From M3007 sp046155725 (GTDB taxonomy: Bacteria; Bacteroidota; Bacteroidia; Chitinophagales; Saprospiraceae): a DNA stretch of 8,610 nt. Made by a program: the position numbers and the translations under genes. Each line of letters begins with the position of its first letter. Positions within the stretch are counted from its first letter, which is position 1. Below the pieces are notes generated by a model. That model was given only the letters and a program-made list of their open reading frames with translations. It searched no databases and had not been told where the DNA came from. Shown here piece after piece: positions 1-5,432 of the stretch. The stretch spans positions 1-8,610 of the forward strand of contig JBJXFT010000244.1 in assembly GCA_046155725.1 (NCBI GenBank). The letters are read 5' to 3'.

Positions 1-891
1 GGCATCCCGACCTACACCTACGCGCCCACGCCCGACATCGCCAACCTGAAAGTGGCCCCTGACAGTATCCGCGTGGAGCGTGGTGCAAAAGTCGCCACCC
101 TGCTTTGCAACGAATGCCACAAAGACAACGCGACGGGCCGCCTCACGGGCCGCCCCATGCTCGACCTTCCCACAGAGTTCGGCAAAGCAGCTTCGCTCAA
201 CATCACCCAAGATTCGGTGCATGGGATTGGTGCCTGGACCGATGGCGAAATCTATTACCTGCTCCGCACGGGCATTCACAAAGACGGCTCGTGGTCGCCG
301 CCCTATATGCCAAAGTTCCCGCTCATGGCCGACGAAGACGTGTTCAGCATCATCGCTTGGCTGCGCTCCGATGACCCGCTGCTGGTGGCTTCGCCACAGG
401 AATACCCGCCCAATCAGCCCAATTTGTTTGTCAAATTTTTGGCCAATGTGGCGGTGTTCCCACCACCGCTCCCCACTGCGCCTATTGCAATTCCGGACAC
501 TGCCAACCGGGTGGCCTTCGGCAAATACGTGGCCGACGCGCTCTGTGCCTGTTACGCTTGCCATTCGGCGGATTTTGCCAAACAGGACGCGCTGAACCCC
601 GAAAAAAGCCTCGGCTTCTACGGCGGCGGAAACCCCATGCTCAATTACGAGGGCGAACTCGTGCCTTCGGCAAACATCACGATGGACAAGGAAACGGGCA
701 TCGGCGGCTGGACGAAGGAGCAATTCCGCGAGGCTACGAAATATGGCAAAAACCCGAAGGGCGGTCCGCTGTATTACCCCATGTTTCCGCACACGACCTT
801 GACCGACGGCGAGGTGGACGCGATTTACGCTTACCTACAAACTGTGTCGGCGGTTAAAAACGCAGTAGTGCGGTACAAGCCAAAGAAGTAA
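1..891 (+). CDS. Di-haem cytochrome c, 5' end cut off by the window edge
   Basis: Putative exported electron-transfer protein with two covalently bound c-type haems. The frame is open from base 1 (296 residues visible), so the true start, and presumably a signal peptide, lie outside; a GTG at 52 is only an internal codon. Two CxxCH sites are visible: CNECH at 106-120 and CYACH at 550-564, the second with an extra Cys two residues before it. Each is followed by an equivalent block: NIT-D-GIG-WT, then a Met in YMPKF (307-309) or YPMFPH (781-783), likely the distal haem ligand, then a helix ending in IIAWLRS or IYAYLQT. It is therefore a tandem duplication of one cytochrome c domain. Such proteins often pass electrons from periplasmic dehydrogenases to terminal oxidases; the partner here is off-window, so the specific role is unknown. 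It ends in TAA, 10 bp before the convergent Uma2 gene's stop. Confidence 0.9.
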   Translation, partial: GIPTYTYAPTPDIANLKVAPDSIRVERGAKVATLLCNECHKDNATGRLTGRPMLDLPTEFGKAASLNITQDSVHGIGAWTDGEIYYLLRTGIHKDGSWSPPYMPKFPLMADEDVFSIIAWLRSDDPLLVASPQEYPPNQPNLFVKFLANVAVFPPPLPTAPIAIPDTANRVAFGKYVADALCACYACHSADFAKQDALNPEKSLGFYGGGNPMLNYEGELVPSANITMDKETGIGGWTKEQFREATKYGKNPKGGPLYYPMFPHTTLTDGEVDAIYAYLQTVSAVKNAVVRYKPKK

Positions 892-901
892 GGAGAGGAG
901 G

Positions 902-1384
902 TCAGGACGCAAAAATCAGGTCCATCGGCACCCGGATGTCCAAGTTGGGGTCGTGCACCTCTTCGCCCATGCTGAACACTTCGTGGTAGAAGGGCGATTT
1001 GAAAACGTAGATGCTTTTCAGCGCGGGAATGACGACCCAACAAGATTTGACCCCGAAGGAGAAGTAGTCGACGGTTTTGTCCAGCAGGGTTTGCAGCACC
1101 TGTGTCGGCGAGAGGATTTCGATGGTGGCGAGCGGCGGTTCTTTGCGCTTGATTTCGTCGTGGAAAAAATCAATCGGCTCCCAGGGGCAGAGGCAGATGT
1201 CCGGGATGGATTTTTCGCCCGGCGTGTCGAGGGTGAGTTCGGGAAGAACCTCAAACTGTCCTTCGTAGCGCGTATCAAGATAAACCGTCAAGCGCTTTTG
1301 GATGACTGCGTGCAGTAAGCTGGGCATAGGTTTTCCACGTTCTATTTCGTAATCGGTGAGCGGTTCGAATGTTGCGACTTCCAT
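902..1384 (-). CDS. Uma2-family (DUF820) PD-(D/E)XK nuclease-like protein
   Basis: 160-residue cytoplasmic protein of the Uma2 family, which has a restriction-endonuclease-like fold and mostly unknown biological roles. The family is greatly expanded in cyanobacteria and also common in environmental Bacteroidota. Visible family features in order: a short N-terminal segment LTDYEIERGKPMPS (9-22), the strand ending in PDICLCP with Asp62, the core IEILSP with Glu89, then DKTVDYFSFGVKSCWVV (102-118) with Lys103 and the typical GV-WVV pattern. It is slightly shorter than usual (about 180-200), mainly at the N terminus. The frame stays open far upstream, but I chose the ATG at 1384 because the family N terminus (EPLTDYEIERG) starts there and a promoter-like box lies just upstream. 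Whether it cuts DNA cannot be told. It is divergent from the MpaB-like gene and convergent with the cytochrome gene. Confidence 0.82.
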   Translation of the reverse strand: MEVATFEPLTDYEIERGKPMPSLLHAVIQKRLTVYLDTRYEGQFEVLPELTLDTPGEKSIPDICLCPWEPIDFFHDEIKRKEPPLATIEILSPTQVLQTLLDKTVDYFSFGVKSCWVVIPALKSIYVFKSPFYHEVFSMGEEVHDPNLDIRVPMDLIFAS

Positions 1385-1401
1385 AACGATGCATTTTGAT
1401 G

Positions 1402-1432
1402 CAAAAATAATGCTTTTTAATTTCAACGGCAA
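1402..1432 (-). promoter_or_regulatory. Possible Bacteroidota promoter for the Uma2 gene
   Basis: On the minus strand TATTTTTG (1409-1402) fits the TAnnTTTG -7 consensus exactly, and a TTG (1432-1430) lies 20 nt upstream as a possible -33 element. Transcription would start about 10-15 nt before the ATG at 1384. The region is A+T-rich in any case, so chance matches are possible. Confidence 0.35.
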
Positions 1433-1441
1433 CGATAAAAC

Positions 1442-2356
1442 ATGGTACAAAAAAACACCGACGCACCACCCGCCCGATGGGAATCCGTCGCCGCAAAAGC
1501 CATCCAAACCCGCCGCCGTATGGCCATCCGCGATTACATCCAAAGCCTTGACCCGGTTCAGGATTGCCAGCAAATCGCCTATCTGACCTCGTGCTACGAG
1601 TTTCCGTGGGACACTACCCGTGCGCTGGAGTTTGCGCTGTTCCGCGTTTTTGGTGTGGCGAAAGGCTCGCCGCTGCTCGTTCAAACGGGCGAATTTGTGC
1701 AGCGCACCCAAAAGCGCTACGACGACACGGTGCTCATTCTGTCCGAAATCCTCGAAAGCGGCGGGTACGATACGGAGCGCGGGCAGGCTGCACTCGTGCG
1801 CATGAACAAACAACACGGGCGATTTCAAATCCCGAACGATGAGTTTCTGTACACCCTTTCCACTTTCATTTTCGAGCCGATCCGATGGATCGAAAAATAC
1901 GGTTGGAGAGCGCTGACCGAAAATGAGAAACAAGGGACTTTTCATTTCTGGTCAGAAATCGGGCGGCGCATGGGCATCCGCGACATCCCGGGGAGCCTCG
2001 CGGAGTTTGAGCGGTACAACCTCGATTTTGAGGAAGCGCAGTTCCGCTATTCGCCCGACAATGAAGTGATCGCCAAAGCCACCCGCAACCTGATGCTTTC
2101 CTGGTTTTTGCCAAAATGGCTATTTGGGGTTGGTGCGCCATTCATCCACGCGCTCATTGACGACCGATTGCTCGGTGCCGTGGGTATGAAACCTGCCCCC
2201 AGGTGGTTGCAGGTTTTGGTACGTGGGAATGTGAAGTTGCGCGGCTGGATAGTCGGGTTCCTCCCCCCGCGCCGAAAGCCGCGCCTGCTTACGAAAGTGG
2301 CGAACCGGACTTATCCGCAGGGCTACACGATTGCTGAGTTGGGGGCTTCGCCTTGA
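1442..2356 (+). CDS. Oxygenase of the MpaB / DUF2236 family
   Basis: 304-residue protein of the DUF2236 family, which includes fungal MpaB and bacterial latex-clearing protein (rubber oxygenase), where characterised members are haem b oxygenases. Visible family features: an N-terminal helix region with FPWDTTRALEFALFRVFGV (54-72), RMNKQHGRF (120-128) with His125, a candidate haem-contacting residue by position (inference), then IPNDEFLYTLSTFIFEPIRW (130-149), the YGWR-LT-E block (153-162), FWSEIGRRMGI (169-179) and DIPGSLAEFERY (181-192). The C-terminal quarter has hydrophobic stretches (about 218-240) that could contact the membrane. No signal peptide is seen. The start is the first ATG of the frame, 57 bp from the divergent Uma2 start. 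The substrate is unknown: the neighbours give no pathway. It ends in TGA just before a strong hairpin. Confidence 0.85.
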   Translation: MVQKNTDAPPARWESVAAKAIQTRRRMAIRDYIQSLDPVQDCQQIAYLTSCYEFPWDTTRALEFALFRVFGVAKGSPLLVQTGEFVQRTQKRYDDTVLILSEILESGGYDTERGQAALVRMNKQHGRFQIPNDEFLYTLSTFIFEPIRWIEKYGWRALTENEKQGTFHFWSEIGRRMGIRDIPGSLAEFERYNLDFEEAQFRYSPDNEVIAKATRNLMLSWFLPKWLFGVGAPFIHALIDDRLLGAVGMKPAPRWLQVLVRGNVKLRGWIVGFLPPRRKPRLLTKVANRTYPQGYTIAELGASP

Positions 2357-2371
2357 ATCACTTCCTCGGCT

Positions 2372-2419
2372 GACGGAGTACGGTTACTAAACCACTAAGG
2401 TTTAGTAACCGTGTCCGTC
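2372..2419. repeat. Palindromic repeat hairpin between convergent genes (TTACTAAACC family)
   Basis: Perfect 14-bp inverted arms, ACGGTTACTAAACC (2380-2393) and GGTTTAGTAACCGT (2399-2412), with loop ACTAA. After a small internal bulge, a further 6-bp pair (GACGGA 2372-2377, TCCGTC 2414-2419) extends the stem. It lies between two convergent genes and may act as a two-way transcription stop, although no T-run follows. The core TTACTAAACC...GGTTTAGTAA recurs at 8393-8427, which makes it an interspersed repeat family rather than a one-off terminator. Confidence 0.75.
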
Positions 2420-2424
2420 CAGTA

Positions 2425-2967
2425 TCATTTCCTCGGCAGCCACCAACCGAGCCAAAGCCCGACGATACCCCATGAGGCTACCGCATCCACCAAGTGGCCG
2501 ATGGAATTGCCATCAAACCAAATGCTGTTCAGGTACGGTATGGTCAAATAGCCGATAACTCCTACCGCAATAGAGGATTGCAAGGCCGTCATCATGTTCA
2601 GGCTTTGAAATTTCATCAGCAACCAGACCAATAGCCAGGCAGCCAGCAAATCCACAGCAAAACCTCGGAGCATGTTCATCCCCATGTCCATGTTGAAGGC
2701 TTTGTGGTAGGTAATGCTCGCCCAGGGTTTGCCGACATTGGGTTGCATGAGGGCTTCCGCCTGTTCGTGGCTGGTGCCGGGCGGCACACCAGGAAGCATG
2801 TAGGTTCCCTCTTCGGTCAGGTTTTGGCCCAGGGCTTCCATGATTCTGTCCTGATTGGGGGTGTAGCCATACTCTGATTCGTGGATCCCCAGGGTTGACC
2901 AAGAGAGGAATTGCCAAACGAAAAGGATGGCTGCGCCGACGAGTGTTGCGATAAGTTGTTTTTTCAT
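2425..2967 (-). CDS. Small four-helix integral membrane protein, function unknown
   Basis: 180-residue protein I do not recognise. Hydrophobic segments suggest four membrane helices: about 4-23 (ends WQFLSW), 99-120 (LRGFAVDLLAAWLLVWLL), 125-148 (ending in IPYLNSIW) and 157-177 (VASWGIVGLWLGWWL). Between helices 1 and 2 lies a loop of about 75 residues containing NQDRIMEALGQNL (38-50) and the Gly/Pro-rich stretch MLPGVPPGTSHEQAEALM (57-74), probably on the periplasmic side. The frame extends upstream to 3021, but the ATG at 2967 was chosen because the sequence MKKQLIATLVGAAILF from there is a normal membrane-insertion start and a promoter box sits about 30 bp upstream. Monocistronic: flanked by a hairpin downstream and a divergent gene remnant upstream. 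Confidence 0.72.
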   Translation of the reverse strand: MKKQLIATLVGAAILFVWQFLSWSTLGIHESEYGYTPNQDRIMEALGQNLTEEGTYMLPGVPPGTSHEQAEALMQPNVGKPWASITYHKAFNMDMGMNMLRGFAVDLLAAWLLVWLLMKFQSLNMMTALQSSIAVGVIGYLTIPYLNSIWFDGNSIGHLVDAVASWGIVGLWLGWWLPRK

Positions 2968-2997
2968 GCCAAAAAAGTTTTGAAGTGAACAATGGGG

Positions 2998-3027
2998 CAA
3001 AAGTAAAAAACCCAACTTCAAAACAAA
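2998..3027 (-). promoter_or_regulatory. Bacteroidota-type promoter for the small membrane protein
   Basis: On the minus strand TTTG (3027-3024), an 18-nt spacer and TACTTTTG (3005-2998) match the -33/-7 pattern (TTTG / TAnnTTTG) of the primary Bacteroidota sigma factor. It would give a leader of about 20-30 nt before the ATG at 2967. The spacing and both boxes agree, so this is the best promoter match in the window. Confidence 0.55.
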
Positions 3028-3044
3028 TAGTTTTACAAAATAAA

Positions 3045-3249
3045 ATGAAAACCATTTTCCTAACCGGCGGCACGGGCTACGGCGGGCAACATCCTCACCT
3101 GCGAACCGGGTATCTACATCCCGGAAGAAAACCTCGGCATTCGCATCGAAAACGACATCCTCAGCACTGAAAAAGGGAATGTTGACTTGTTCAAAAACAT
3201 CCCGATGGAGGCAGAGGAGATTGAGGAGTGGATGAACTCAAGGCGGTAA
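3045..3249 (+). pseudogene. Chimeric remnant: epimerase-like start joined to the tail of Xaa-Pro aminopeptidase
   Basis: Two gene fragments in different frames. From the ATG at 3045 twelve codons read MKTIFLTGGTGY, the typical glycine-rich Rossmann start of NAD(P)-dependent epimerases/dehydrogenases; after about 3080 that frame turns to nonsense and stops at 3170. From 3082 the next frame reads 55 codons to TAA at 3249: AGNILTCEPGIYIPEE, then NLGIRIENDIL, then KNIPMEAEEIEEWMN. This is the C-terminal end of an M24-family aminopeptidase P. The two Glu residues (CEPG and RIEND) correspond to the last two of the family's five metal ligands; the Asp, Asp and His ligands and the rest of the roughly 430-460-residue enzyme are absent. 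Neither part can work as an enzyme. A deletion or recombination junction near 3080 is the simplest reading; an assembly join is possible. Confidence 0.75.
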
Positions 3250-3254
3250 AAAAC

Positions 3255-3290
3255 AAAACCCCGGAGGCCTTCGACGACCTCCGGGGTTTT
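3255..3290. terminator. Bidirectional rho-independent terminator
   Basis: Perfect 13-bp inverted arms, AAAACCCCGGAGG (3255-3267) and CCTCCGGGGTTTT (3278-3290), with a 10-nt loop. G+C-rich stem flanked by A-run on one side and T-run on the other, so it can act on both strands. It serves the DUF4419 gene (stop at 3301-3299) and, on the other strand, the aminopeptidase tail, for which it was presumably the original terminator. Confidence 0.85.
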
Positions 3291-3298
3291 ATCTGGCA

Positions 3299-4486
3299 CT
3301 AATTCCGCGCCTCCGCTTGCTTCCTTTCGCGCTGAAAGTTTTGGTAACTCTCCAGCATTTCCTTGCTGGGCTTTTCGCCCGTATCCACCACGCCCCAAGT
3401 GATTTCTGGGCGCAGCGCGAGCGTTTTAGGGTCTTGTGTCAAGCCCACAAAACCCGCCACAAACTGCATTTTCATTTTCTTTCCGTTGTCGTCCAAAAGG
3501 AAATCCACCTTCGAGCGGCCATCGCCCAGCCCGTTGGGTTTCACATCGAAATCGGGCTTTCCGCCGCCGACGTAGGGGTTGCGCTCCCCGTTGATGTAGG
3601 GGAAAAATCGGAGCATCCAACCGTTCATGTAGGTGATGTGGGCGCACACAACGTTCTCCTGACGCTCCTTGTACATGTTGTTCCAGAACTCAAGGTCGGG
3701 GTTTCCCTTGCTGGTCTCGGTCATTTGGTGCAGGATGGGCGCGAGGTCATCCGTCCACCACGAGAGTTCGTATTTGCTGAGCGTTTTGGTTTTTTCTTCC
3801 AAAAGCGCCCAGTCTTCGGGCGTTCCTTCGAGCGTGATTTCGGGGATGCCGCAGGCTACCGACATCGAGAAATCAAAGTATTCGCTCACGGCATCCATGA
3901 GTGTCACGCGGAAGGCCGCTTGGGTGACGGGGGTGCTGGTGCTGAATTTCGCATCGAGTGCTCCCGTCAATTCTTTGCCGACGTAGCGGCTTATCTTTTC
4001 GGAAAAAATGGGGAAAGCATCGTCCCAATTCCAGCCTTTGGGCATCTCGTCGTCGCTGACGTTGATGTGTTTTTTGCCGTCGAAATCAACGAGATAAGGG
4101 CGGAGTTTTTCCGTGTTCAAATCTACGTGCTGCGCAAAGCCCTGCGAAATCATCAGCCACACCATGTCGGGCGAAAGCACGAGCGGGCGGTGTTCGCCGT
4201 AGGCGCGCGTGGCGGCGTACAGCACGGGGTGAATCCAAGTTTCCACCAGCGAATCTGGCCCTTGGCCATAGCCGACCAACTTGCGCTTGGGTTCGCTTTT
4301 GGGTTGCCAACGGTCAGGCTTGGAGTCCGTCATTTGCTGCACGGATTCGAGGTAGGCAACGTGTTCGAGCGGCTCGGTGGCGGGTTTTGCTTCGCAGGCT
4401 TTGAAGGTGAATTGGGCATTGGCGGAAGCCAAAAAAGCCGAGGCGAGGAGAGCGGCTACGGCGGATTTTTTCAAAAAATGTGTCAT
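3299..4486 (-). CDS. Exported DUF4419-domain protein
   Basis: 395-residue protein with a Sec signal peptide (MTHFLKKSAVAALLASAFLA, likely cleaved after ANA at residue 24), so it should act in the periplasm or outside the cell. The rest matches the DUF4419 family, whose biochemical function is unknown. Recognisable blocks: LSPDMVWLMISQGFAQHV (104-121), LRPYLVDFDGKKHI (128-141), the GWNWDDAFPIFSEKI block (151-165), FSTSTPVTQAAFRVTLMDA (181-199), CGIPEITLEGTPEDW (212-226), LSKYELSWWTDDLAPIL (236-252) and NGWMLRFFPYINGE (288-301). The frame continues upstream to a GTG at 4600, but the ATG at 4486 gives the signal peptide directly. No Shine-Dalgarno or clear promoter box is seen in the 138-bp gap shared with the divergent xisH. 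The C-terminal 25 residues are charged and look disordered. Confidence 0.85.
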   Translation of the reverse strand: MTHFLKKSAVAALLASAFLASANAQFTFKACEAKPATEPLEHVAYLESVQQMTDSKPDRWQPKSEPKRKLVGYGQGPDSLVETWIHPVLYAATRAYGEHRPLVLSPDMVWLMISQGFAQHVDLNTEKLRPYLVDFDGKKHINVSDDEMPKGWNWDDAFPIFSEKISRYVGKELTGALDAKFSTSTPVTQAAFRVTLMDAVSEYFDFSMSVACGIPEITLEGTPEDWALLEEKTKTLSKYELSWWTDDLAPILHQMTETSKGNPDLEFWNNMYKERQENVVCAHITYMNGWMLRFFPYINGERNPYVGGGKPDFDVKPNGLGDGRSKVDFLLDDNGKKMKMQFVAGFVGLTQDPKTLALRPEITWGVVDTGEKPSKEMLESYQNFQRERKQAEARN

Positions 4487-4607
4487 TGGAGGTGTTGAGT
4501 TTTGGTGAAGAAATGGGTGAAGAAAGCCCAACGCCTTGATTCGCTTTTTTAGTTTCGATGCCGTGAAAACGAAAATGAAAACAGGCTCGTAATTGCCCAC
4601 CTTTCCC

Positions 4608-4615
4608 TAATTTTG
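4608..4615 (+). promoter_or_regulatory. Possible -7 box for xisHI
   Basis: TAATTTTG fits the Bacteroidota TAnnTTTG -7 consensus exactly and ends 9 nt before the xisH ATG at 4625. A start point some 5-8 nt downstream would leave an almost leaderless mRNA. A TTG at 4593-4595 is too close (12 nt) to be a good -33 element, so support rests on one box. Confidence 0.4.
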
Positions 4616-4624
4616 CACTCAATT

Positions 4625-5041
4625 ATGCCGAAAAAAGACATCTACCACAACCAAGTTCGTCGTGCTTTGGAAAAAGAAGGCTGGACAATAACCCATGACC
4701 CCATGCGATTCCGTTGGAAGGGTCGGACAATTTGGCCTGATCTTGGGGTTGAAAAAGTGATTGCTGCCGAACGTGGCACCGAAAAAATTGCGGTGGAAAT
4801 CAAGAGTTTTACCAACGCAGCCCTGCTTGCCGACTTTTACGAAACTTTAGGCCAATACGATATTTACAAAGCAGCCCTCTCCGAATTGGACGAGCATCGG
4901 GTAGTTGTTTTGGCCGTTCCCCAAGATGCTTATGAATCCTTTCTTTGTTCCGAATTTGCTCAAGCCATTTTGGAAATAAAAAACATCCCCCTATTGGTTT
5001 ATGATATCGAAAATGAAACAATCGTGAAATGGATAAAATAG
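4625..5041 (+). CDS. xisH: XisH family protein, PD-(D/E)XK-like
   Basis: 138-residue protein, normal length for XisH. In Nostoc/Anabaena PCC 7120, XisH and XisI are required with the recombinase XisF for excision of the fdxN element; the molecular activity is unproven, but the family has a restriction-nuclease-like fold. Visible features: N terminus MPKKDIYHNQVRRALEKEGW (1-20), THDP (23-26), IWPDLGVEKVIAAERGTEKI (36-55) with Asp39, VEIKSF (57-62) supplying Glu58 and Lys60 of a PD-(D/E)XK-type core, and GQYDIYKAAL (76-85) with Gln77. A TTG at 4613 would extend the protein by four residues, but it lies inside the promoter-like box; the ATG at 4625 matches the family start. The last 13 nt overlap xisI, implying translational coupling and a joint complex. 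There is no xisF or interrupted gene in view, so the cyanobacterial role cannot be assumed. Confidence 0.9.
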   Translation: MPKKDIYHNQVRRALEKEGWTITHDPMRFRWKGRTIWPDLGVEKVIAAERGTEKIAVEIKSFTNAALLADFYETLGQYDIYKAALSELDEHRVVVLAVPQDAYESFLCSEFAQAILEIKNIPLLVYDIENETIVKWIK

Positions 5042-5367
5042 AAAAGTACCAGCAAATCATCTTGGAATTGCTCGAAGAATATGCTGCAATTCCATCCTCG
5101 TACCCCACAAGCCTGCGCGATGAAGTGGTAGCGGATACAGTCCGAAATCACTTTCAGCTCATTACTTTGGGTTGGGAAGGGGCACGTTTTGTTTATGAAG
5201 TTGTTTTCCACTTCGACATCTTGGACGACAAGGTTTGGATTCAACAAAATAATACGGAAGCCAACTTAGCAGAGGAGTTGGTCGAACGCGGCATCCCCAA
5301 ATCCGATGTCGTGATTGGGTTTCAGCCACTTGCTGTCAGGGCTATGACGGACTACGCTACGGCTTAA
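5029..5367 (+). CDS. xisI: XisI family protein, partner of XisH
   Basis: 112-residue protein, normal length for XisI. It starts at an ATG inside the last codons of xisH (13-nt overlap, different frame), so the two are co-translated and probably form a complex. Family features: N-terminal helix MDKIEKYQQIILELLEEYA (1-19), FQLITLGWEGARFVYEVVFH (42-61), the highly conserved KVWIQQNNTE (68-77), then the helix LAEELVERGIPKSDVVIGF (80-98) and a short tail. No catalytic motif is obvious. In Nostoc/Anabaena it is needed for fdxN element excision; here, without XisF, its role is open. Ends in TAA 21 bp before a strong two-way terminator. Confidence 0.92.
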   Translation: MDKIEKYQQIILELLEEYAAIPSSYPTSLRDEVVADTVRNHFQLITLGWEGARFVYEVVFHFDILDDKVWIQQNNTEANLAEELVERGIPKSDVVIGFQPLAVRAMTDYATA

Positions 5368-5388
5368 TCGTTTTCCTAACCAGTTAAG

Positions 5389-5432
5389 AAACGGGCAAAC
5401 AATCCTCGGTAATCGAGATTGTTTGCCCGTTT
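5389..5432. terminator. Bidirectional terminator between xisHI and the S9 peptidase gene
   Basis: Perfect 16-bp arms, AAACGGGCAAACAATC (5389-5404) and GATTGTTTGCCCGTTT (5417-5432), with a 12-nt loop. A and T ends flank the G+C-rich part. The right arm ends exactly where the peptidase stop codon (5435-5433, TGA) begins, so on the minus strand the hairpin follows the stop without a gap. Confidence 0.85.

Noticed and set aside
1385..1945. Long upstream extension of the Uma2 frame
   Set aside because: It runs antisense through the MpaB-like gene and across the promoter region; Uma2 homology begins after the ATG at 1384.
3317..4498. 393-codon open frame on the + strand
   Set aside because: It is antisense to the DUF4419 gene, which has a signal peptide and recognisable domain blocks; the + frame translates to a composition with no recognisable features. 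It is a shadow of G+C-biased codons.
4613..4624. TTG start adding four residues to XisH
   Set aside because: It lies within the TAATTTTG promoter-like box, and the family N terminus begins at the ATG at 4625.
5372..5391. Small hairpin TTTC-c-TAAC-ca-GTTA-a-GAAA just after xisI
   Set aside because: Short, with a mismatch, A+T-rich, and it overlaps the start of the much stronger terminator stem at 5389-5432.
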